Shown here: one piece after another, positions 16,876-26,078 of the stretch
How the letters are laid out: every line of letters starts with the position of its first letter
Numbering within the stretch: position 1 is the first letter of the stretch
From: Agrobacterium sp. a22-2
GTDB lineage: Bacteria; Pseudomonadota; Alphaproteobacteria; Rhizobiales; Rhizobiaceae
Reading direction: 5' to 3'
DNA length: 64,000 nt
Assembly: GCF_012276985.1 (NCBI RefSeq)
Contig: NZ_JAAXMM010000012.1
Coordinates: 124,001 to 188,000, forward strand
The notes under the pieces: model-generated
What the model was told of the DNA's origin: nothing
What the model saw: only the letters and a program-made list of their open reading frames with translations
Databases searched by the model: none
Program-made: the position numbers and the translations under genes

Positions 16876-18561
16876 ATGTCCGATGAGTCGTGCGCTTTTA
16901 ATCTTATCGCCGATGCTTTCTTTCCGGTCGCCACCGTGTCCGGCGCCCGGCGCTGGCTGACATTTTCCGAGTTGCGGCAGGAGGAGGGCGATTATCCCGT
17001 CGCTTTCGACTGGCCGCGCGGCGATCTGAATATCGCGGCCTTCGAATTTGCCGTTGGTGTGCTGGCGCTGGCCTACCAGCCGGAGGACAATGCCGACTGG
17101 ACGGCGATCTGGCGCGGGCGCAGCGATATCGATCTTGACGAACGGCTGGCGGCGCTCGCCTTCGCCTTCAACCTGACCGGCGATGTTGAGGGCATGGGGC
17201 CACGCTTTCTGCAGGATTTCGGCGCCATCGATGGCGAGGCCAATGATATCGAGGCGCTGTTCATCGATACGCCCGGCGTCAACGGCCAGAAGAAGAATGC
17301 CGACCTCTTGACCCATCGCGGCCGGTTTCCGGCGCTGGGACTGAAGGCGGCGGCGATCGCGCTCTATGCGTTGCAGCAGTTTGCGCCGTCGGGCGGCAAC
17401 GGGCATCGCACATCGTTGCGCGGCGGCGGACCGATGACGACGCTGGTCTGGCTCGACAGTTTGGACTCTTCGATTCCTGCACCGCTGTGGCGGGTGTTGC
17501 TGGCCAATTTACCGTTGTCGAGCAAAGGGGCTGGCTATCTTGATGATACGTCACTTGAACGTGCACTACCTTGGTTGGCCGCGATAATCACCCCACCAGG
17601 GAAAGAGGCACCAATGGTTCCTCAGATGGATGATAGGGTGCATGCGCTGCAAGCGTTTTTCGGCATGCCGCGCCGAATCAGGCTGGATATCGCTGGCCAT
17701 GGTACTTGCCCTTTGACGGGTGAGGCTGGGCCCTTGGTCACTGGATTTTTCCGTAGCGTCTGGGGCGTGAACTATGACTCAAATGCTTGGCGCCATCCCC
17801 TTACGCCGTATAGGCAGAAGGAACCAGGGCCTACCTATTCTGTAAAGGTGAAAACCAGCCGCTTTGGTTATCGCGACTGGGTGGGCGCCGTGATAGGGCG
17901 TAGGCAGAAGCTTAATGCGTTTCCAGCTGAGCCGGTGGCCTCGCTCCTTATCCGCTCCGAAGCCTTTCGGCAGAGTGGCTTCAAAGCCTCCCGCATAGTT
18001 GCCGCCGGTTGGGCGGTGAGTAGTGCGGAAGCGAATTGCTTCCTGCAATCCGCACAGCCGCTGCATCTGGCCGAGGATGCCGCCACAGCCGACGAACTCG
18101 CTAGGCTGGCGATCGCTTTTGCCGATGCAGGCGATGCGGCGGCGGGCATCCTGCGGGGTAATCTGAAGCTTGCCTTGTTTGGCGACGGCGCCAAGACCGC
18201 GACCGACAGCGGCGTGTTCGAGGAGGCGAGTGACGCGTTTTTCGAGCGCACCGAGGATGCCTTTCATGCGGCGCTTGAGGCAATCGTCTCTGATCATCCA
18301 CCGGATGGGCAGGTGAGCCGCAAGCGTTGGCTGATGTTGATCCGCCGCAAGGCGCTCGATCTGTTCGACCTGCATGCAACGGTGCTTCTGGCTGAGACCG
18401 CCGACATCAAGGTGGCGATGCGCGTGACCGAGGCCTATCGGCGGCTGCGCGGCGCGCTTGGCGAGGTCGGCAAGGTTGCAACGGCGTTGGGGATCGATCA
18501 GCCGATCGCGCCGGAAAAACCGAAGAAATCCCGCAAGGCCGCCGAGGAGGCACGCGCATGA
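16876..18561 (+). CDS. casA: Cascade large subunit Cas8e (Cse1/CasA)
   Basis: 561-residue large subunit of the type I-E Cascade complex, which recognises the PAM and recruits Cas3. Identified by its N-terminal region (SCAFNLIADAFFPVATVSGARRWLTFSELR), the conserved internal features (FFRSVWGVNYDSNAWRHPLTPYR near 295) and its position as first gene of the Cascade operon. The length is typical (about 500-560). It starts 122 bp after array 1 ends and overlaps cse2 by four bases (ATGA). An eight-G run precedes the ATG with a G-rich SD. Codons in about 17530-17890 are visibly less GC-biased than the rest of the gene. Confidence 0.93.
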   Translation: MSDESCAFNLIADAFFPVATVSGARRWLTFSELRQEEGDYPVAFDWPRGDLNIAAFEFAVGVLALAYQPEDNADWTAIWRGRSDIDLDERLAALAFAFNLTGDVEGMGPRFLQDFGAIDGEANDIEALFIDTPGVNGQKKNADLLTHRGRFPALGLKAAAIALYALQQFAPSGGNGHRTSLRGGGPMTTLVWLDSLDSSIPAPLWRVLLANLPLSSKGAGYLDDTSLERALPWLAAIITPPGKEAPMVPQMDDRVHALQAFFGMPRRIRLDIAGHGTCPLTGEAGPLVTGFFRSVWGVNYDSNAWRHPLTPYRQKEPGPTYSVKVKTSRFGYRDWVGAVIGRRQKLNAFPAEPVASLLIRSEAFRQSGFKASRIVAAGWAVSSAEANCFLQSAQPLHLAEDAATADELARLAIAFADAGDAAAGILRGNLKLALFGDGAKTATDSGVFEEASDAFFERTEDAFHAALEAIVSDHPPDGQVSRKRWLMLIRRKALDLFDLHATVLLAETADIKVAMRVTEAYRRLRGALGEVGKVATALGIDQPIAPEKPKKSRKAAEEARA

Positions 18562-19145
18562 GCAAGACGCCCGATCTGGATATTGAAGTGCAGGCGCTCA
18601 TGACGTGGTGGCGGTCGCTTTATCCCGATGCGCAGACGGGGCGCCGGGGCGATGCCGGTGCGCGCGCCGCCATGCGCCGGGCCGACAGCCCGTTCCAGGC
18701 GCTGCTGCTGCCGGCCTGCCATGATCTTCTGAGGCTTTTGCGCGACAAGGGCGTTTCGCCGGGCCGCATGAGCGATGCGCATTTGAAGCGCATCGCCATG
18801 GCTGCGGCGGTGATCTGCGAATGCCGGGACGACCGGACCGGCCCCAAATCCTTTGCCAGCGCGCTGGGTGCTGCATCGGAGGGCGAACGGGCGCCCCTAT
18901 CGCCGCTCCGGTTCCAGGCCCTGATGGCCACGATGGACCGCGCTGACGGCACCGAGCAGATGACGGCGCTGCGCCGGGCGCTCGCCCATGCGAAGGACGC
19001 GCCGTTCAATGTGCGCGGGCTCGTCAGGGATCTGCTGGTGTTTTCGAACGAAACCCGCATTCGCTGGACCTTCGACTATCACGGCACGAACCGCGAGGTA
19101 CTGCCCGCCGATCCCATTTCCGAGGCCGAGGAGACCCTGTCATGA
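18558..19145 (+). CDS. casB: Cascade small subunit Cse2 (CasB)
   Basis: 195-residue small subunit of Cascade, which forms a dimer along the complex and stabilises the crRNA-target R-loop. Mostly helical and Arg-rich; the segments LMTWWRSLYPDAQTGRRGDAGARAAMRRADS at the start and FNVRGLVRDLLVFSNETRIRWTFDYHG at the end are typical of CasB. It overlaps cas8e and cas7 by four bases each, so translation is coupled through the operon. Confidence 0.92.
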   Translation: MSKTPDLDIEVQALMTWWRSLYPDAQTGRRGDAGARAAMRRADSPFQALLLPACHDLLRLLRDKGVSPGRMSDAHLKRIAMAAAVICECRDDRTGPKSFASALGAASEGERAPLSPLRFQALMATMDRADGTEQMTALRRALAHAKDAPFNVRGLVRDLLVFSNETRIRWTFDYHGTNREVLPADPISEAEETLS

Positions 19146-20206
19146 GCCGCTTCCTGCAATTGCACATCCTCACCGAATATCCGGTGTCCAACCCCAATCG
19201 CGACGATCTCGGGCGGCCGAAATCGGCGCTGATCGGCGGCGTGCCGCGCCAGCGTATCTCCAGCCAGGCGATCAAGCGGGCAATCCGCATCCACCCGGCC
19301 TTCGAGGCGGCGCTTTCCGGCCATACCGGCAAGCGGACGCAGCGCATGGGTGAGGAGATCATCGCCCATCTCGAAGGGCTCGGCGCCGACACCCAGCGGG
19401 CCGTTGCCATCGCCAAGGAACTCGTGCCGGTGTTCGGAGCGATCGAGGACAAGAAGGATGTCGACAAGGCCCGCACCAAGCAGCTTGCCTTCGTGTCTCC
19501 GGATGAGCGGGCTGCGGCCTTTTCACTGGCCGAGAAGGCGCTTGCCGGTGGCGATCTTGCCAAGGACAAGAAGGACCTGGCCAAGCAGGTGATGCGGGCA
19601 GCCGATGGCGCCGTCGACATCGCCATGTTCGGCCGCATGCTGGCCGACAATGCCGATCTCAACCGCGATGCCGCCGTGCAGGTGGCCCATGCGATCACCG
19701 TCAACCGGGTGACGATCGAGGACGATTTCTACACCGCCGTCGACGATCTCAAGACGTCCTCCGAGGATGCCGGCGCCGGCTTTGTCGGCGAGGCGGGTTT
19801 TGGCTCCGGGGTCTATTATCTCTATGTCTGCGTCGACCGGCCGCTCTTGGTGCGCAATCTGGCCGGAGATACGGAATTGGCGGCGCGCGGGCTCGACGCA
19901 CTGGTGCATGCGGTCTCGATGGCGGTCCCGGGCGGCAAGATCAATTCTTATGCCAACCACACACGCGCCAAGTTCATGCTGGCCGAAAATGGTGACGGCC
20001 AGCCGCTCAACCTGTTCGGCGCCTTTACGAAGCCGATGGCAGGCCCTGATTTCGTTGGTCAGGCGATTGAGGCGCTGCTCAAGGAGCGCAATGCCTTCGC
20101 GGCGGCGTACGGGCAGACCTGGGCAGAGGAGAAGAGGTTACAGGTCGGGCAGAACGACACCGCGACGCTGGCCGAGGTCGCAGCCTTTGCCGCGGCGGGA
20201 CTGTGA
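19142..20206 (+). CDS. casC: Cascade backbone subunit Cas7e (Cse4/CasC)
   Basis: 354-residue Cas7e that polymerises along the crRNA as the six-copy backbone of Cascade. The opening FLQLHILTEYPVSNPNRDDLGRPKSALIGGVPRQRISSQAIKRA is diagnostic for CasC, as is the later GKINSYANHTRAKFMLAENGDGQPLNL. Length matches the family (about 350-365). Start overlaps cse2 stop (ATGA); cas5e begins 5 bases after its stop. Confidence 0.96.
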   Translation: MSRFLQLHILTEYPVSNPNRDDLGRPKSALIGGVPRQRISSQAIKRAIRIHPAFEAALSGHTGKRTQRMGEEIIAHLEGLGADTQRAVAIAKELVPVFGAIEDKKDVDKARTKQLAFVSPDERAAAFSLAEKALAGGDLAKDKKDLAKQVMRAADGAVDIAMFGRMLADNADLNRDAAVQVAHAITVNRVTIEDDFYTAVDDLKTSSEDAGAGFVGEAGFGSGVYYLYVCVDRPLLVRNLAGDTELAARGLDALVHAVSMAVPGGKINSYANHTRAKFMLAENGDGQPLNLFGAFTKPMAGPDFVGQAIEALLKERNAFAAAYGQTWAEEKRLQVGQNDTATLAEVAAFAAAGL

Positions 20207-20210
20207 TGCC

Positions 20211-20957
20211 ATGCGGGAATGGCTGGTCATCTGCCTTCGGGCACCGCTTGCAAGCTTCGGCGACAATGCCGGCAATGCCGAGCGTGATACGTCCGACCTG
20301 CCGACCCGTTCGGCGCTGATCGGGCTGGCGGCAGCAGCTCTCGGCATCGAGCGCGAGGACGGACCGGGGCAGACGCGGCTGGCACGCGAGCTGGTGACCG
20401 CGGCGGGTCTCTACGAGCGCGGCCATCCGCTCGCCGATTTCCACACCTTCCAGTCGCTCAACCAGGCGGGGAAGGGGGCTGCCACCCGGGCCGAAGCGCT
20501 CAGCAAGACCGCGCATCTGGAGACCTCGATCTCGCGGCGCCATTACCGTGCCGACGGTCTGTGGCAGGCGGCCTATCGCCTGTCGGGGAACGCTGACGAT
20601 GGGGTGACGCTCGAGACGCTTCGACAGGCTTTTGAGGCGCCGCGTTTCGCCCTCTATCTCGGCCGAAAGTCCTGCCCGCTGTCGCATCCGCTGGCGCCGC
20701 GGATTCTCGCGGCAGACACAGTCGTGTCAGCGTTCCGGGCGCAGTTTGAAGCTGTCTCGCAGACGGCGGCGCGGCGCGGCACGCGGTTGCAGGTGGTCAG
20801 CGTCGAACAGGAAAATGATGGTCCGGCCAGCAACCGGTCGCGCGTCCACACGCGTCACGACGATCCGCGCGACCGTTCGAAGCGCTGGACGTTTGGCGAT
20901 CGCCCGGAATGGCGTTTCACTATTGCGCCCGACAATCCGCAGGAGGGACAGGCATGA
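20211..20957 (+). CDS. casD: Cascade subunit Cas5e (CasD)
   Basis: 248-residue Cas5e that caps the 5' handle of the crRNA in Cascade. N-terminal ferredoxin-like segment EWLVICLRAPLASFGDNAG followed by TRSALIGLAAAALGIERED is the family hallmark, and FALYLGRKSCPLSHPLAPRI in the C-terminal half is also conserved. The ATG at 20211 is chosen over the longer open frame, which overlaps cas7. Stop overlaps the cas6e start by four bases. Confidence 0.94.
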   Translation: MREWLVICLRAPLASFGDNAGNAERDTSDLPTRSALIGLAAAALGIEREDGPGQTRLARELVTAAGLYERGHPLADFHTFQSLNQAGKGAATRAEALSKTAHLETSISRRHYRADGLWQAAYRLSGNADDGVTLETLRQAFEAPRFALYLGRKSCPLSHPLAPRILAADTVVSAFRAQFEAVSQTAARRGTRLQVVSVEQENDGPASNRSRVHTRHDDPRDRSKRWTFGDRPEWRFTIAPDNPQEGQA

Positions 20958-21733
20958 CGGACACCGAACTGTGGTTCACCCGCGCCACTTTGCGGCGCGA
21001 CGCGCCGGACCTGGCGCCGCTGGTCGGCCGCCTGCTGCCGGAGGACGGTGAAGAAGGGGAGAAACTGAACGCCGCGCACCAGTTGCTCTGGACGCTGATG
21101 CCTCAGGCGATGCAGCAGGCCGGCAAGCCCGGCCGTGCTGATGGCGGCGAGAAGGCCGCCTTTCTCTGGCGCGAGGCGGAACAACTGAACAGCTGGTACT
21201 TGCTCGGGCCGATGCCGCGCGACGATTCGCCGTTTTTTACCGTGGAGCCAAAACCCTATGGGCTTGCCCTGCAGGCGGGCAACCGGCTGTCCTTCGATCT
21301 GGTGGCCAACGCCACGGTCAATCGTCTGGTGGACCCGGAAAAAGGCCGCGACGGGCGAAAGCGCTGCGATGTGGTGATGGACGCGCTGAAGGCGCAGGAG
21401 AGGGCGACCGGCACCACGGGCGACCGCGCCGCGCGCCGCCAGAGCGTGGCCGCCGAGGCCCTGGCCGGCTGGCTTGCCGAACAGGGCGGACGCAACGGCT
21501 TTGCCCTTAATGGCTTCGATCTGGTGTCCTACCGCACGGTCGAGATCGACCGGCCGCGCGTCGGCCGCGGACGTGCCTCGCCGGCCAAGAAAGGGCCGCT
21601 GATGGGGGTTGGACGCATGCGCGGCCTGATCACCGTCACCGATCCGGCGGCCTTTGCTGCCAAGGTGGCGACGGGATTCGGGCGGGCCAAGGCCTTCGGT
21701 TGCGGGCTGATGCTGCTGCGCCAGGTGGAGTGA
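20954..21733 (+). CDS. casE: crRNA endoribonuclease Cas6e (Cse3/CasE)
   Basis: 259-residue Cas6e that cuts the array transcript at the base of each repeat hairpin and stays bound to the 3' handle. The probable catalytic His42 lies in AAHQLLWTLMP, matching the position of His20 in E. coli CasE (LHQGLWHLFP), and the C-terminal glycine-rich GFGRAKAFGCGLMLL is the RNA-binding signature of the family. Start overlaps cas5e (ATGA), and cas1 follows 3 bases after the stop. The longer upstream frame would run into cas5e and is rejected. Confidence 0.94.
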   Translation: MTDTELWFTRATLRRDAPDLAPLVGRLLPEDGEEGEKLNAAHQLLWTLMPQAMQQAGKPGRADGGEKAAFLWREAEQLNSWYLLGPMPRDDSPFFTVEPKPYGLALQAGNRLSFDLVANATVNRLVDPEKGRDGRKRCDVVMDALKAQERATGTTGDRAARRQSVAAEALAGWLAEQGGRNGFALNGFDLVSYRTVEIDRPRVGRGRASPAKKGPLMGVGRMRGLITVTDPAAFAAKVATGFGRAKAFGCGLMLLRQVE

Positions 21734-21736
21734 ACC

Positions 21737-22699
21737 ATGGTGGAGCGTCCGCCGGGAACGTCATTTATGCCGGGTGCCGCGCCGCCGCGGCCCATTCCGC
21801 TCAAGGATCGCGCCTCGATCGTGTTCGTGGAAAAGGGGCAGCTCGACGTTATCGACGGCGCCTTTGTTCTGGTGGATGCCAATGGCGTGCGCACGGTCAT
21901 CCCGGTCGGCGGACTGGCGGCGATCATGCTGGAGCCGGGAACGCGGGCCAGCCATTCCGCCGTCGCGCTTGCAGCGCGCGCCGGAACCTTGCTGGTCTGG
22001 ACCGGTGAGGCCGGTGTGCGCCTCTATGCCACCGGCCAGCCGGGCGGGGCGCGTTCCGACCGGCTGCTGTGGCAATGCCGGCTGGCGCTCGATCCGGACG
22101 CGCGGCTGAAAATCGTCCGGCACATGTTCCAGATGCGTTTTGGCGAGACCGCACCGGAGCGGCGCTCCGTCGACCAGTTGCGCGGTATCGAGGGTGTCAG
22201 GGTCCGCACCATATACCAGGGCCTTGCCCGACAATTCGGCGTCGACTGGAAACGTCGCGACTACGATCCCGGCAATTTCGACATTTCCGATGTGCCGAAC
22301 CGCTGTCTGTCGGCGGCGACCTCCTGTCTCTACGGCATCACCGAGGCGGCCGTGCTTGCCGCCGGCTATGCGCCGGCCGTCGGCTTCCTGCATGCCGGAA
22401 AACCGCTCTCCTTCGTTTACGACATCGCCGATATCTTCAAATTTGAGACTGTCGTGCCGGAAGCCTTCCGCATCGCTGGCCTTCAGGCCAGGGGAAAGCT
22501 CGACAAGCCGGTGGATATGGCGGTGCGGCATGCCTGCCGGGACGCCTTTCGCCGGTCGAACATCCTGTCCCGTCTGATCCCGGCCATCGATGACGTGCTG
22601 CAGGCCGGCGAGCTTCCGCGCCCCGACGTGCCGGACGATGCCGTCGGACCGGCATTTGCCGATGCGCCGCCATTGGGGGATGAGGGGCAACGCGGATGA
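21737..22699 (+). CDS. cas1: CRISPR integrase Cas1 (type I-E)
   Basis: 320-residue Cas1, the integrase that with Cas2 inserts new spacers at the leader end. The metal-binding residues are all present: Glu152 in RGIEGVRVR, His219 in GFLHAGK, Asp229 and Asp232 in VYDIADIFK. The spacing from His219 to the two Asp is the same as in E. coli Cas1. It appears intact and therefore competent. Overlaps cas2 by four bases. Confidence 0.97.
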   Translation: MVERPPGTSFMPGAAPPRPIPLKDRASIVFVEKGQLDVIDGAFVLVDANGVRTVIPVGGLAAIMLEPGTRASHSAVALAARAGTLLVWTGEAGVRLYATGQPGGARSDRLLWQCRLALDPDARLKIVRHMFQMRFGETAPERRSVDQLRGIEGVRVRTIYQGLARQFGVDWKRRDYDPGNFDISDVPNRCLSAATSCLYGITEAAVLAAGYAPAVGFLHAGKPLSFVYDIADIFKFETVVPEAFRIAGLQARGKLDKPVDMAVRHACRDAFRRSNILSRLIPAIDDVLQAGELPRPDVPDDAVGPAFADAPPLGDEGQRG

Positions 22700-22977
22700 T
22701 CGCGGTCGTGACCAACAACGCACCGCCACGCCTGCGCGGCCGACTGGCTGTCTGGCTGCTGGAGGTGCGCGCTGGGGTCTATATCGGTGTCTATTCCGCC
22801 CGGACGCGCGCAATGATCCGCGACCAGATCGAAACGCTGATCGAAGACGGTGATGCCGTCATCGCCTGGAGCGCCCCGACCGATGCCGGTTTCGATTTTG
22901 AAACATTCGGTCAGAACCGGCGGGAGCCGGCTGATTTCGACGGGCTGAAATTGGTTGCCTTCAAGCCACTGCCTTGA
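22696..22977 (+). CDS. cas2: Cas2 (type I-E)
   Basis: 93-residue Cas2e (MIAVVTNNAPPRLRGRLAVWLLEVRAGVYIGVYSARTRAMIRDQ...), the dimeric adaptor of the Cas1-Cas2 spacer integration complex. The opening strand and the RLRGRLAVWLLE helix are typical for the I-E branch. Last cas gene; the leader of array 2 begins 87 bp after its stop. Confidence 0.96.
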   Translation: MIAVVTNNAPPRLRGRLAVWLLEVRAGVYIGVYSARTRAMIRDQIETLIEDGDAVIAWSAPTDAGFDFETFGQNRREPADFDGLKLVAFKPLP

Positions 22978-23064
22978 CTGGAAGGCCTCAACACCCCGCC
23001 GAAATTACCTAGCGATAGGATGTGGGACTCCATATTTGCCGCCTATTTCCCGCTCTCACAACTC

Positions 23065-23118
23065 GGTGGACAAATGCCTGCGGGAATTCTTCAATAGAGT
23101 CATAATGTTCCAGGAAGA
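23065..23118 (+). promoter_or_regulatory. Leader of CRISPR array 2
   Basis: Aligns without gaps with the array 1 leader; the identical blocks GGTGGACAAA, AATTNTTCAA and TTCCAGGAAGA sit at the same distances from the first repeat. It follows cas2 directly, the common I-E arrangement. Confidence 0.8.
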
Positions 23119-25039
23119 GTGTTCCCCGCAGGCGCGGGGATGAACCGATGACCGATCTGCAAACCGGCGCGCTCACTGAGTGTTCCCCGCAGGCGCGGGG
23201 ATGAACCGATCGTCTTCAGGTCGCGAAGCCTGTCAGCGGCGTGTTCCCCGCAGGCGCGGGGATGAACCGACCATCGTATTGGCCTGGATGACGATCTGCA
23301 GGTGTTCCCCGCAGGCGCGGGGATGAACCGGAACCGGAACGATATATTTACCGCATCGTTACGTGTTCCCCGCAGGCGCGGGGATGAACCGCCGTACCTG
23401 TCGAATTACTGGATCGACGCGACGTGTTCCCCGCAGGCGCGGGGATGAACCCTTGTAGGCGGTCGTATAGGGGTGACAGTTTAGGTGTTCCCCGCAGGCG
23501 CGGGGATGAACCGCCAGTGCGACAATTCATGTCTCGCACCCATCGGTGTTCCCCGCAGGCGCGGGGATGAACCGGAGGAGAAGCTTCTAGCGCTCGGCCC
23601 TGTGCTGTGTTCCCCGCAGGCGCGGGGATGAACCGTCGTAACGGTCCTCATTGTTGAGCGTGACGCCGTGTTCCCCGCAGGCGCGGGGATGAACCGTATT
23701 CTGATTGGTCGTCAACCGAGACGGTAGAGTGTTCCCCGCAGGCGCGGGGATGAACCGGCGCAAATTCGCACGCTGTTAACGTCTTATGAGTGTTCCCCGC
23801 AGGCGCGGGGATGAACCGTGCAGGCCAGCCGAGCCTGTCGTTCCGGTGTGGTGTTCCCCGCAGGCGCGGGGATGAACCGCTGCTCGACGGCCGCTTGCTC
23901 GTCCAGGGAACGTGTTCCCCGCAGGCGCGGGGATGAACCGATGTAGCGCGGCGCATGGTGCGCTATCTGGGAGTGTTCCCCGCAGGCGCGGGGATGAACC
24001 GCAGGAAGCAGAGAAGGCCGGCAAGGTGGCGAGTGTGTTCCCCGCAGGCGCGGGGATGAACCGCACCACCTCGCCCCCATGCAGGCCATGTGGGAGTGTT
24101 CCCCGCAGGCGCGGGGATGAACCGGGCCGCGACGCGTCAACGGTCGGGAACTACATGTGTTCCCCGCAGGCGCGGGGATGAACCGTTTGCCGGGACGCCC
24201 ACGACAACGCCAACATGGTGTTCCCCGCAGGCGCGGGGATGAACCGCCTAGACAATTTGTAAAGTTCGAGGCGCTGACGTGTTCCCCGCAGGCGCGGGGA
24301 TGAACCGGAACCGTTCCAATTCGGCACTCTCAAGCGTTAGTGTTCCCCGCAGGCGCGGGGATGAACCGTCATTCGGAGCCGGCGTAGCGGTCGCGGCCAG
24401 GTGTTCCCCGCAGGCGCGGGGATGAACCGTCCCGTCCGGCGGGCTGTCGATCATCCCCAGCGTGTTCCCCGCAGGCGCGGGGATGAACCGCTTTTGTCGG
24501 CGTCGGGATCGCTCAGCCATTGGTGTTCCCCGCAGGCGCGGGGATGAACCGCCTCGCCAGCATCCGGGTCAGACCACTTCCGCGTGTTCCCCGCAGGCGC
24601 GGGGATGAACCGGTACGGCCTCTTGAGTAGACCAGTCCGTCTTCGTGTTCCCCGCAGGCGCGGGGATGAACCGTACAATAGCGGCCTGAAGACGGCCCTC
24701 AATCTGTGTTCCCCGCAGGCGCGGGGATGAACCGGAGACCAACGCCAACAACTCGAAAGAGACAGCGTGTTCCCCGCAGGCGCGGGGATGAACCGAGGTT
24801 GCGCAGCAATTTCTGTTCGCCATGGACGTGTTCCCCGCAGGCGCGGGGATGAACCGCGATCGACGTCCTGGGCGGGGGCGCTTTTGGCGTGTTCCCCGCA
24901 GGCGCGGGGATGAACCGGCGACCCATGCCGCTGGCACGTCCAGCTCGCTGTGTTCCCCGCAGGCGCGGGGATGAACCGCCGGTATCCCCGGCGATAACCG
25001 ACGTTGACCAGTGTTCCCCGCAGGCGCGTGGATGAACCG
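23119..25039 (+). CRISPR. CRISPR array 2 (type I-E), 32 repeats, 31 spacers
   Basis: 29-bp repeats beginning GTGTTCCCCGCAGGCGCGG and ending ATGAACCG. They differ from array 1 repeats at one loop position (G at base 13 instead of T). Unit length is 61 bp except one 33-bp spacer (24002-24034). All copies are identical apart from base 29 being C at 23452 and one G-to-T change at 25029 in the final copy, so the trailer end is barely decayed. Same orientation as array 1. Spacers are GC-rich; none matches elsewhere in the window by eye. Confidence 0.98.
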
Positions 25040-25163
25040 CACTCGCAGCTTCCGCCTATATGGTGGGGCTTGAAGGGGAAGCTTACCTTCCCTCACAATG
25101 CTCCCTGTCGGACGGCTCGCTGTATGACAGGGGCCCGCCTTGCTCCCTTCAAATCGCCAGCCG

Positions 25164-25925
25164 TCATGACGCCCTCCGAAAATCGGTCTGTCGGGCGGTT
25201 TCATCGGCGATGTGGTCACGGCGACGGCTGAAAAATACGATCCAATCGAGTGCGCTCGGGTTTGCCTCGTCCGGTGGCCAATAGCCCGGCAAGGCATAGC
25301 CGGGCTTTCCGGTTTTCACCGTTCGCAAGCCCAAGATTTCGATCGATGGGAGCCCGTGACGGTGCAACCAAGTGCGCCATTGCTCGACCTGTTCCTCCTT
25401 GGTCTCAGGGACGAAAACGAGCGGGATGGCTCGCCGCGTCTCGACGCGCGGCGGGGCGTCCTCGCGCGGGTTAGGTTTATTTATTTTTTCTTTCTCTGGG
25501 TTTGGTGGACATATTTGTCCCCCTTCACCGGACACATCTGACCGCCTTGCCGGACGATTCTGACCGCCTTTCTCGGGGTAAAGGGTGACAACTTTGTCCG
25601 TCTTTTCGCGGGCGTCCGATGCGCGTAAAATCGACATCGCTGAGGGACGATATTCCGTGTTGTGCCCGACGCCATTTCCGCGCTGGACCTCGAACCATCC
25701 TTTGACCTCAAGTTCACGGACGGCGCGCTGAATGGTCTTGACGCTCTTGCCGGTCGCGTCGGCAATCGTTTGATAAGACGGCCACGCCTTCTCGGTGTGG
25801 CCGTTCAAATGCGTGGTGATGATGTGGAGCGCCACGGACCGCGCGCTGTCGCTCAAATCCTTGTCGCAGCTCAACTGCTGAAGCCATTGCAGCTTCACGT
25901 CCCGAAACGGCCGCGCCCCGCTCAT
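25164..25925 (-). CDS. Helix-turn-helix replication-type protein
   Basis: 253-residue protein. The N-terminal winged HTH (about 1-95) with LSDSARSVALHIITTHLNGHTEKAWPSYQTIADATGKSVKTIQRAVRELEVKGWFE... resembles HTH_36/phage replication-initiator-like domains. A low-complexity linker follows (PEKGGQNRPARRSD...ICPPNPEKEKINKP), then a C-terminal region with LPGYWPPDEANPSALDWIVFFSR. Such proteins are common on integrative elements of Rhizobiales. It lies between array 2 and the right end, facing the arrays. Confidence 0.75.
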   Translation of the reverse strand: MSGARPFRDVKLQWLQQLSCDKDLSDSARSVALHIITTHLNGHTEKAWPSYQTIADATGKSVKTIQRAVRELEVKGWFEVQRGNGVGHNTEYRPSAMSILRASDAREKTDKVVTLYPEKGGQNRPARRSDVSGEGGQICPPNPEKEKINKPNPREDAPPRVETRRAIPLVFVPETKEEQVEQWRTWLHRHGLPSIEILGLRTVKTGKPGYALPGYWPPDEANPSALDWIVFFSRRRDHIADETARQTDFRRAS

Positions 25926-26078
25926 GCGCGCCTCCCTAGTCGCAATATGACCGGGAAAGAAGGTGCGGAAACGGCGGGAAAAGGTGGGACGGCGGCTTTA
26001 CTAAGCCATTGATTTTTATAAAATGGGGTCTTCGTCCCACACGGGGTTAAGCTGCTGATTTTCTTGGAATTCGGCAGG

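Noticed and set aside
23348..25297. Open frames on the minus strand through array 2 (SSPRLRGT patterns)
   Set aside because: Same cause as in array 1; CRISPR repeats, not proteins.
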